Positions 1-5,753 of a stretch of 64,000 nucleotides of DNA are shown here, in pieces; position 1 is the stretch's first letter, and each line of letters starts with the position of its first letter. Below the pieces are notes generated by a model. That model had not been told where the DNA came from. It did no database searches and was given only the letters and a program-made list of their open reading frames with translations. Source of the DNA: Roseburia sp. (GTDB taxonomy: Bacteria; Bacillota_A; Clostridia; Lachnospirales; Lachnospiraceae); assembly GCA_019411365.1 (NCBI GenBank), contig DXQT01000004.1, positions 1 through 64,000 of the forward strand, given 5' to 3'. A program made the position numbers and the translations under genes.

Positions 1-36
1 ATCAAGGTTTTAAAAGAATTTTAGAACAATAAAATG

Positions 37-55
37 GGTAGTTTTTGACACTACC
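37..55. promoter_or_regulatory. Inverted repeat upstream of the hipBA-like pair
   Basis: GGTAGT (37-42) and ACTACC (50-55) form a perfect 6-bp inverted repeat with a 7-bp spacer, 19 bp before the start of the HTH gene. HipB-type antitoxins usually repress their own promoter through such palindromes, so this is a plausible operator. The upstream promoter lies partly outside the window, so the assignment is tentative. Confidence 0.4.
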
Positions 56-74
56 GAGTATTGGAGGGAGTATT

Positions 75-497
75 ATGAATGATAATTTTAATCACATGAT
101 AAAAGAAACCGGGAAAAGTATATATAAAATAAGTCAAGAGAGTGGGATTCCTTACACAACACTGAATGAACTGGTTAACGAAAAGAAGAATATCAATTAT
201 ACATCAGCGGAGACGGTATACAAACTGTGCTTATATCTAAAATGTGATATGAGTGATATCTTAAATGATGTCATTTTTCTTGAGAATGGAAAAGGAAACT
301 ATCTTGGGTATCATTATCAATGGAAAAAGGCAGATCAAGGAATCGAATTGCATATAACAGACAATAACAAAGATTTGACATTGCTTACACTTAAAACAAT
401 GTGTACGGATTTGTATGATTGTTATATGAAGCAGGTTCCTGAAATGATGATTGAAAACTATGACGAAGAAAAACGGGAATGGGAGGGGTTATTATGA
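75..497 (+). CDS. HTH (Xre/HipB-like) antitoxin partner of a HipA-like kinase
   Basis: This 140-aa protein starts at ATG 75, preceded by GGAGGGAG at 63-70. Residues 1-60 form an Xre-type helix-turn-helix with the recognition region 'SGIPYTTLNELVN'. Residues 65-140 are an unrecognised acidic C-terminal domain. The gene overlaps the next by 4 nt (ATGA), a strong sign of translational coupling. The neighbour is a HipA-like kinase, so the likely role is antitoxin and autorepressor, as for HipB. The C-terminal domain is longer than in E. coli HipB (about 88 aa). The pairing is clear; the toxin-antitoxin function is inferred. Confidence 0.75.
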   Translation: MNDNFNHMIKETGKSIYKISQESGIPYTTLNELVNEKKNINYTSAETVYKLCLYLKCDMSDILNDVIFLENGKGNYLGYHYQWKKADQGIELHITDNNKDLTLLTLKTMCTDLYDCYMKQVPEMMIENYDEEKREWEGLL

Positions 498-1663
498 GTC
501 AATACGCATTAATGCATAAAAATGATGTGTGCGGAAGTTTGGTTATTGATGACGAAACCGGCTCATTAAGAGTATACAAAGATAATGGCAGCGGTTTATC
601 CCCATTTTTAGGAAATGCAGACACAAGAAGAATGAAACACTGGTGGGAGGGAAGGGCAGTTCCGGCGTCAAGAAAAATGATGCAGGAAGTATTGAAACAA
701 GCAGGATGTGCAAACACAAAGATGTATCTGGCAAAGAATTTAGCACTTTCTATGACCGACTCATATTGGATACGTCCGTTGGATTTAGATTTAAAGTATG
801 AAGATGTAAAATTATCAAATATGAATTTGTTTTCTGACAATAAGGTTCCATATCACAATGCAACTTCATATGATTCGAATGCCGCATTAGGCGGACAAAT
901 GGAAAAATATTGGGATATCAAAACAAATTTTCCAACGCTTGTGAAAGAAAGTTATAAATATTTTGGGCAGCAGGCGATGAATGAAGCATTTGCAACTTAT
1001 TTGCATGATTTACAAGAAACGGCAATTCCTTATGTTTCTTATCTTGTTGGGCATACAGAGGATAATGGCCTTTATTGTAGATGTGATGCATTTACAAGTG
1101 ATTCTGTTGAATTAGTATCCGCATATGAAGTTATCGAAGGATCGAAGCAACAGAATGATAAATCTGTGTATGATAATTATATCCGGATATGTGCAGAATT
1201 AGGAATAGAAGAACAGCAGATTCGTAATTTTATGGACTATCAGACATTGACAGATTTTATTATCAGTAATACAGACGAACATCTTGGAAATTTTGGAATT
1301 CTAAGAGATTCGAACACAATGCAATATTTAGGTCCGGCGCCAATATATGATTCTGGAAATAGTATGTTTTTTAAGGATTCATTATTCTCTCAGACAAGAT
1401 TAAGTTTACTACAGCAATCGATTACAAGTTTTTATGATTCTGAAGAAAAGATGATCAAGAATATTAAAAACAGACATGTGGTAAACATGGATTTACTTCC
1501 AACAATAGAGGAAACGATTGCGCTTTATACCTCGTATGGTTTCCCAGAAGAAAGAGCCATAACGATTGCAAACAATTATGCATTAAAAATTGATATGGCT
1601 CGTGAATTCGAAAATGGAGCAACCATCTCAATGTATCATGAAAAAAATAACACTGAAATCTAG
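494..1663 (+). CDS. HipA-like serine/threonine kinase toxin
   Basis: The 389-aa protein starts at ATG 494 after a GGGAGGGG ribosome site. It carries HipA_C hallmarks: a lysine in 'TLVKES' near residue 151 (ATP binding), the catalytic loop 'NTDEHLGNFGIL' at about 259-270, and the metal-binding 'PIYDSGNS' at about 283-290. The first 70 residues resemble the small N-terminal HipA subdomain in reduced form. HipA kinases phosphorylate aminoacyl-tRNA synthetases or other translation proteins and cause growth arrest; the target here cannot be read from sequence. It forms a two-gene unit with the upstream HTH gene and ends before a hairpin. All key kinase residues look intact. Confidence 0.8.
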   Translation: MSQYALMHKNDVCGSLVIDDETGSLRVYKDNGSGLSPFLGNADTRRMKHWWEGRAVPASRKMMQEVLKQAGCANTKMYLAKNLALSMTDSYWIRPLDLDLKYEDVKLSNMNLFSDNKVPYHNATSYDSNAALGGQMEKYWDIKTNFPTLVKESYKYFGQQAMNEAFATYLHDLQETAIPYVSYLVGHTEDNGLYCRCDAFTSDSVELVSAYEVIEGSKQQNDKSVYDNYIRICAELGIEEQQIRNFMDYQTLTDFIISNTDEHLGNFGILRDSNTMQYLGPAPIYDSGNSMFFKDSLFSQTRLSLLQQSITSFYDSEEKMIKNIKNRHVVNMDLLPTIEETIALYTSYGFPEERAITIANNYALKIDMAREFENGATISMYHEKNNTEI

Positions 1664-1684
1664 AGAGAATAAATAGCGATACAA

Positions 1685-1719
1685 ATCAGCCCTGCAAGCA
1701 TTAGCTTAGCAGGACTGAT
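1685..1719. terminator. Hairpin between convergent hipA-like and Rpn genes
   Basis: ATCAG-C-CCTGC (1685-1695) pairs with GCAGG-A-CTGAT (1709-1719) around a 13-nt loop. It lies between two converging genes. The T tract is weak on either strand, so efficiency is uncertain. The arm ATCAGCCCTGC recurs at 4161-4171 in another terminator. Confidence 0.5.
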
Positions 1720-1727
1720 CTGTCATT

Positions 1728-2708
1728 TTACCAATATTTTTCCATATAATTCCGTGCATCTTCCTCGGATAAAGAAAAATCGGTTATGATATTTTTGAGA
1801 GTTTCCTCTTTTGAAACAGAGAATTTTTTGTAGGTTTTAAGGGTACCTATAATTTCACCCTGTGTAATTCCGGATTGAATGCCCTGTTGGACGCCTTTCT
1901 GAATACATTCTTCCTGCCATTCTTCAAATGCTCTGCACATATTGATCGAACCTCCTTCCGAATCGGATTGTAACGCATGGTTAATAAATGACTTGGTATT
2001 TGTGATCGTGCCAATCACCAGACTAAGTTCTGTATCAAACTTCTGATTCATGTATGTACTTTGGATTTTATCAAATTCTTTGTTATAAATCAATCTGCTG
2101 AGATCGAATAAAGTGTGAACTTCACTGTTATGAAAAATCAGAGAATCACTGTTTCTGATCTGGATAAGATTCATTTTATAATCTGATACCAGAGGCGTGA
2201 GATGTTCTGGAATGCATAGCATGTCGGTCAGGGAAAGCGGACCATCCCATTCGTCTTCGCCATAGTAAACACAGAGACTGATGACAGGGTGCAAACGGTC
2301 TGTCTTTTTAAGACCTGAAAGAAATTCATCTGAAGATGAAAATTTTTTTTCGTGTTTGTTTCTGGCAGCAATTTCATTATATTCCTTGAGATAAGAGAGA
2401 GCATCGCCAAGGATAGTGCGAAGCGGCATTGCATAATGAATTTTACATTGATTCTCCAATCCCAAGATAACGAAATCAACACCATAAGCTGTCTTTTTCA
2501 CAACATCCCAGATCCTCTGGATGGTTTCAGTATGATTGTTAAACTTTAACAAAGAAGAAACATCGGTATCTGCTTCCGATAAATCTTCCGGTTTGATGAC
2601 CTGTGAGCCGTTAAAAAGAGCGGCATTGAACAGGTCTGCAAAGTGTTCATTGTTTTTCCAGAAGTTTTTTAGAATGGTATCTGGTTTTAAGTTATTGTAA
2701 GTAGTCGT
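1728..2708 (-). CDS. Rpn-family (PD-(D/E)XK) nuclease, apparent ACG start
   Basis: The reading frame encodes about 326 aa of the Rpn/YhgA-like nuclease family, which promotes RecA-independent DNA cleavage and recombination. The central part has the typical 'GVDFVILGLENQ..IHYAMPLR' and 'SDRLHPV'-like blocks, and the tail has the 'GIQSGITQGE' repeat region. Homology-like sequence continues in frame upstream of the first canonical start (TTG 2552), back to 2708. There GGGAGG (2717-2722) is followed after 8 nt by ACG instead of ATG, and a TAA closes the frame just upstream. Either a point mutation has destroyed the start or ACG is used weakly. From TTG 2552 the product would lose about 52 N-terminal residues, including part of the nuclease fold. 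Rpn genes are often subject to such decay. Confidence 0.75.
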   Translation of the reverse strand, partial: TTTYNNLKPDTILKNFWKNNEHFADLFNAALFNGSQVIKPEDLSEADTDVSSLLKFNNHTETIQRIWDVVKKTAYGVDFVILGLENQCKIHYAMPLRTILGDALSYLKEYNEIAARNKHEKKFSSSDEFLSGLKKTDRLHPVISLCVYYGEDEWDGPLSLTDMLCIPEHLTPLVSDYKMNLIQIRNSDSLIFHNSEVHTLFDLSRLIYNKEFDKIQSTYMNQKFDTELSLVIGTITNTKSFINHALQSDSEGGSINMCRAFEEWQEECIQKGVQQGIQSGITQGEIIGTLKTYKKFSVSKEETLKNIITDFSLSEEDARNYMEKYW

Positions 2709-2733
2709 TTTTAAATCCTCCCGTTCTTATGTA

Positions 2734-2901
2734 ATGGGAAAGTTACACAGAGTCTGTATTATTCGGAGGAAAACCGGTAATATACCGGGAGAACGATATG
2801 CATGGATTAAATTTACAATATATGATAAGGAAAAACAAGAGGCAGGGGAGTTTGTTTACGGAAATTTAAGAGTTTGGAAGGAACAAGCTTGTTTAAAATA
2901 A
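2734..2901 (+). CDS. Small ORF (55 aa), paralogous to 5569-5691; possible remnant
   Basis: An open frame from ATG 2734 to TAA 2901 encodes a basic 55-aa peptide with the core 'NIPGERYAWIKFTIYDK'. The same core, in frame, occurs 2.8 kb away at 5569-5691. Several differences between the copies are silent third-position changes (GAA/GAG, GCA/GCG, TAC/TAT), which suggests that both descend from a translated sequence. No good ribosome site precedes the ATG, so this copy may be a gene fragment. I do not recognise the family. Confidence 0.4.
   Translation: MGKLHRVCIIRRKTGNIPGERYAWIKFTIYDKEKQEAGEFVYGNLRVWKEQACLK
2767..2873 (+). repeat. Direct repeat copy 1 flanking the accessory island
   Basis: This roughly 107-bp segment matches 5572-5680 closely, with a long shared core running through 'GGTAATATACCGGGAGA' and 'TGGATTAAATTTACAATAT'. 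The copies are in the same orientation and enclose the Xre, unknown-protein and toxin-antitoxin-chaperone genes. Confidence 0.75.
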
Positions 2902-2971
2902 CATTTATAGTGTATGATATAAATTACAAAGGTAAGAAAGAAATATAAAAAGTAATAGTGGAGAGAATATA

Positions 2972-3310
2972 TTGATAATTAGTGAAAAAATTTTTTATTT
3001 GCTGGATCAGAAGGGAATTACACAAAAAGATTTTGCAGTACAGACAGGAATTTCTCAAAGCACAATTAGCGATTGGAAGAGAAAGAAAACAAACCCATCG
3101 GCGGATAAAATTCTAAAGATATGTGAGATATTGCATGTGACACCGTATGAGTTGCTTTCCGAAAGAGATGAGGCAATTATAAATAATATAGATCATCTTG
3201 TGGCATTGAATGATGAAGAAGCGGTAGTATTGGAAGGCTTTAGAAATCTTGAAAAAAGAAAAAAAGAAAGATTCCTTGGTTATTTAGCTGCTCTGCAATC
3301 AGAAGACTAA
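2972..3310 (+). CDS. Xre-family transcriptional regulator
   Basis: A 112-aa protein starts at TTG 2972, preceded by GGAGAG at 2960-2965. Residues 3-62 form a cro/C1-type HTH ('GITQKDFAVQTGISQSTISDWKRKKTNPSADKI' region). The C-terminal 45 residues are charged and probably helical, suited to dimerisation. It lies about 100 bp upstream of an unrecognised 233-aa gene and may control it. The intergenic DNA at 3363-3372 contains the palindrome CGTATATACG, a candidate binding site. This kind of regulator is typical of small mobile or defence modules. Target and signal are unknown. Confidence 0.8.
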   Translation: MIISEKIFYLLDQKGITQKDFAVQTGISQSTISDWKRKKTNPSADKILKICEILHVTPYELLSERDEAIINNIDHLVALNDEEAVVLEGFRNLEKRKKERFLGYLAALQSED

Positions 3311-3332
3311 TGAAATACTTTAGGTAAAGAGA

Positions 3333-3372
3333 TTGACAATTATGTTATTTTATATTAACATTCGTATATACG
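3333..3372 (+). promoter_or_regulatory. Promoter and palindrome before the 233-aa gene
   Basis: TTGACA (3333-3338) and TAACAT (3356-3361) are spaced by 17 bp. The palindrome CGTATATACG (3363-3372) follows immediately, near the expected transcription start, where a repressor such as the adjacent Xre protein could act. Confidence 0.45.
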
Positions 3373-3410
3373 TAACGTAAAGCAATATCGATGTGAAAGG
3401 AAACAAAGCA

Positions 3411-4112
3411 ATGGGGAACATAAGTATTATGGCAAGAAGATTTTCAGATGGACACGTGCAATATGGATGGAGTGGCAATGGTGGATATTTTAGTTTTACA
3501 GGAGCACATTTACTCCAATGGTATCAAAATAGTGATGCAGTAGAATACCTTTTTGGATTAGGGCAGACTGCATGTGTCGGAAGAGTTGGGAGTGAAAATG
3601 GTGGATGTTCCATTATGGAAACGAATGCACCAACAGGAAGACCGTTTTGGTTAGGTAACACGGAACGTGAAATTTTCAGTAAAATTAATTGGATTGATTA
3701 TGGGTATTTTTATGATTTGGATCATAAATGGTATTATATTATTCCGGGACCGTTTCGTATTAAGCTGCCTCTGGAATTAGTGAAAAATAATCTGGATAAG
3801 GCGGGATACGAATTTGAATATCGAAGAAAATTGGAAGACGAATTACTTAAATATATACTTGATGAATATAGATGTACTTATTCTGATTTTAATGAGTTTA
3901 TAAAAAAAGAAGGGTATGATTTAGAAAAAGTTTTTAAAGAAATTCAATGTGATGGCAAGCTGTCTATGTACGAATTATTTAGCAAATATCATAAAATTTT
4001 TGCATATTTTGATGATTGGGTATTCATTAAATCAGATGATGTATATAAAGATATTACAGAAATCCTTGTCAAAAAGAAAGGTGATGCTCATTTAGAAACT
4101 TGTACTTGGTAA
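3411..4112 (+). CDS. Unrecognised 233-aa protein of the accessory island
   Basis: The likely start is ATG 3411, with GAAAGGA at 3396-3402 as ribosome site; a GTG at 3393 is an alternative. I do not recognise the family. The N-terminal half is rich in Gly, Trp, Tyr and Phe ('YGWSGNGGYFSFTG'), suggesting a compact beta-rich domain. Residues 130-233 are charged and helical. There is no signal peptide or membrane segment, so it should be cytoplasmic. It stands between an Xre regulator and the convergent toxin-antitoxin-chaperone operon, and ends before a good terminator. The setting suggests a defence or toxin-like accessory role, but nothing in the sequence proves it. Confidence 0.6.
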   Translation: MGNISIMARRFSDGHVQYGWSGNGGYFSFTGAHLLQWYQNSDAVEYLFGLGQTACVGRVGSENGGCSIMETNAPTGRPFWLGNTEREIFSKINWIDYGYFYDLDHKWYYIIPGPFRIKLPLELVKNNLDKAGYEFEYRRKLEDELLKYILDEYRCTYSDFNEFIKKEGYDLEKVFKEIQCDGKLSMYELFSKYHKIFAYFDDWVFIKSDDVYKDITEILVKKKGDAHLETCTW

Positions 4113-4163
4113 GAAAAGAAAAAAGTTCTTACAATGTCTTATAAAACATAAATGACTTCTATC

Positions 4164-4191
4164 AGCCCTGCTGGATGTTTCAAGCAGGGCT
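4164..4191. terminator. Terminator between the 233-aa gene and the TAC operon
   Basis: AGCCCTGC (4164-4171) and GCAGGGCT (4184-4191) form a perfect 8-bp stem with a 12-nt loop. It lies between convergent genes and could serve both strands, although the following T tracts are weak. Confidence 0.55.
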
Positions 4192-4214
4192 TGCTTATGT
4201 GTTGTAATATTTTA

Positions 4215-4613
4215 TCATTGAATTATGCCATTTGTAGGAATCAAATAAGGTGTAAGTCCGGCGGACGCCATGATGGAAGCAAGAGTGGCACGAACATGCG
4301 GAAACATTTGTAATAGAGCATATTCGGTTAATTCATCCGTTGAAAACTTTGTAGAGCAATCTGGAGAACTAAACTCGGCAGATAATACTACTTTTACAAG
4401 GAAAGAGGTATCTAGCATATCAACATCAAGTTCATCTGCAAATCTCATTTCAGCAGAGCAATAGCCGATATATTTATTTGGAGCATCATTTGTTGGAGTA
4501 CACTTTCGTGAAAGTGTAAGTTTCATTTCTTTTCCATCTATCGGAGCTTTATTAATAATAAATGCTTCCTGAGTTGTAATCGAGTCCAAATTTATACTAA
4601 TCATATTTAACAT
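4215..4613 (-). CDS. SecB-like chaperone of a toxin-antitoxin-chaperone system
   Basis: This 132-aa protein has the SecB pattern: a beta strand region 'SFLVKVVLSAEF' (70-81) and then the C-terminal helix and loop 'MFPHVRATLASIMASAGLTPYLIPTN' (103-128). This matches the SecB signature of FP followed by an Arg-containing helix and the 'P..L.P.N' segment. The start ATG overlaps the antitoxin stop (TAATG), so translation is coupled. Classical SecB is a proteobacterial export chaperone and is not expected in a Firmicute housekeeping set. Linked directly after a HigBA-like pair, it is best read as the chaperone of a TAC system, where SecB(TA) folds and protects the antitoxin, as in Mycobacterium tuberculosis Rv1955-1957. 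The fold is inferred from motifs only. Confidence 0.7.
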   Translation of the reverse strand: MLNMISINLDSITTQEAFIINKAPIDGKEMKLTLSRKCTPTNDAPNKYIGYCSAEMRFADELDVDMLDTSFLVKVVLSAEFSSPDCSTKFSTDELTEYALLQMFPHVRATLASIMASAGLTPYLIPTNGIIQ

Positions 4614-5020
4614 TACATTTCCTCCAATTCTTCGTCAACTTTCACATATGGATTTGGAAATTGAATAATCTTACATGGAACTTCGGTAGTAACCATATTG
4701 TCATTTCTAGAAGTATCTGTAGATGAATGGCATTTATTTATTTTAAAATCTACATTCAAATCTAGTTTGGCTGCAATTTCAGCAATTTTATTAATTGAAA
4801 AATTGTAGTCTCCACATTCCCAACGGGAAATCAATGATTGGGTTGCATTTATATGTTTCGCAAAATCTTTTTGAGACATATTAAGATTTAGTCTTTCGGA
4901 AGTAATGGCATTAGAAAATTGAGCCATTAACTTTGCAGAGAGGACATCTGCGGGTGTTAATGTTTCTGAAAACAGAGAGAGTAAATCTTCAATATTATTG
5001 GGTGTCTTTTTTTTATTCAT
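4613..5020 (-). CDS. HigA-like antitoxin with C-terminal chaperone-addiction-like tail
   Basis: The 135-aa protein starts at ATG 5020, 9 nt after AGGAG; an ATG at 5029 abuts the Shine-Dalgarno and is less likely. Residues 34-92 form an Xre-type HTH ('MSQKDFAKHINATQSLISRW'). Residues 93-135 form an extended, probably disordered tail ending with 'CKIIQFPNPYVKVDEELEEM', a hydrophobic and aromatic patch followed by acidic residues. In TAC systems the antitoxin carries such a C-terminal chaperone-addiction (ChAD) segment that SecB binds. The gene overlaps the toxin by 8 nt and the SecB-like gene by 1 nt. Antitoxin and autorepressor function is inferred from family and order. Confidence 0.75.
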   Translation of the reverse strand: MNKKKTPNNIEDLLSLFSETLTPADVLSAKLMAQFSNAITSERLNLNMSQKDFAKHINATQSLISRWECGDYNFSINKIAEIAAKLDLNVDFKINKCHSSTDTSRNDNMVTTEVPCKIIQFPNPYVKVDEELEEM

Positions 5021-5429
5021 AATTATCATCTCCTAAAAAGTAGTTAATACGTTCTTTCATAACAGTAGTATAGGTTGAGTAATTAGTACGATTTTTTCCA
5101 GAACGTTCATTGAAAGCACATAAAAAGTAAGGTATATTCTCATCATTTATATATACAATCAGACGAACATTAAATTGAGATTTCTGTAGATGAATGGAAT
5201 AGTAATGTCCATCTGCACCTTGAAGTATTTCATTGCTGTCTATCGTATATATCTTTGAACCAAAATTTTTTATATTGCTTAATTGTGTAGTTAAAATTTT
5301 AAAAAATATAGATTCTTTTCCTTTTAAATCTGTTTTTAATAGTGTTCTTAATTCTTCTAAAAATTTTGGATGGATAAAAAAAGAATTTAATAAAGAAGCT
5401 AATTCTTTCAGCATGTCTTCTGTATTCAT
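5013..5429 (-). CDS. RelE/HigB-like toxin, first gene of the TAC operon
   Basis: The start is ATG 5429, with AAGGAG 5 nt upstream; an in-frame GTG at 5435 is less likely. The 138-aa product has the RelE/HigB layout in residues 40-132: a helix with a leucine-rich stretch, a beta meander ('HYYSIHLQKSQFNVRLIVYIN'), then 'YFLCAFNERSGKNRT', the usual strand plus basic segment preceding the C-terminal helix. These toxins are ribosome-dependent mRNA endonucleases. The first 40 residues form a helical extension not seen in short HigB proteins. Toxin-first order matches higBA and mycobacterial TAC. Catalytic residues in this superfamily vary, so activity cannot be confirmed. Confidence 0.7.
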   Translation of the reverse strand: MNTEDMLKELASLLNSFFIHPKFLEELRTLLKTDLKGKESIFFKILTTQLSNIKNFGSKIYTIDSNEILQGADGHYYSIHLQKSQFNVRLIVYINDENIPYFLCAFNERSGKNRTNYSTYTTVMKERINYFLGDDNYE

Positions 5430-5475
5430 GTTCACTCCTTATAATATTACATATATGCGATTTTTTCAATTGGAT

Positions 5476-5504
5476 ACATAAAAATAATAAAAAAAACTTG
5501 TCAA
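5476..5504 (-). promoter_or_regulatory. Promoter of the toxin-antitoxin-chaperone operon
   Basis: On the minus strand TTGACA (5504-5499) is followed after 17 bp by TTATGT (5481-5476), about 47 bp before the toxin start. The -35 is perfect and the -10 weak. Confidence 0.45.
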
Positions 5505-5568
5505 ATACTGGAGTTGTGAGATGACCTATGTGTAATGGAGAAATTGAATAAATAAATATTAGTTATAT

Positions 5569-5691
5569 GTGAGGAAAATCGGTAATATACCGGGAGAGCG
5601 ATATGCGTGGATTAAATTTACAATATATGATAAGAAAAAACAAGAGATACAGAAGTTTGTTTATACAAATTTAAGAGTTGGAAGCTGGTAA
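5569..5691 (+). pseudogene. Truncated second copy of the small ORF at 2734
   Basis: A 40-codon frame from GTG 5569 to TAA 5691 repeats the core of the 2734-2901 product ('NIPGERYAWIKFTIYDK') and then diverges at the C-terminus. A TAG lies in frame just upstream, so the N-terminal part of the other copy is missing. It is most simply a degraded paralogue left by a duplication or insertion event. It is the main content of the gap between the toxin gene and the HAD gene. Confidence 0.45.
5572..5680 (+). repeat. Direct repeat copy 2 flanking the accessory island
   Basis: This segment matches 2767-2873 in the same orientation. Together the two copies bracket about 2.7 kb of accessory genes, as expected for recombination-mediated gain or loss, or for an old tandem duplication later split by insertion. 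Confidence 0.75.
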
Positions 5692-5753
5692 AGTTGAAGC
5701 GCATATTTTGACTTTTTACATGCAAGTTTCCACAAATTGACATCTCCCCCTCT

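Noticed and set aside
499..840. Minus-strand frames of 113 and 67 codons inside the HipA-like gene
   Set aside because: They are opposite to a well-supported kinase gene, lack ribosome sites and have low-complexity hydrophobic translations.
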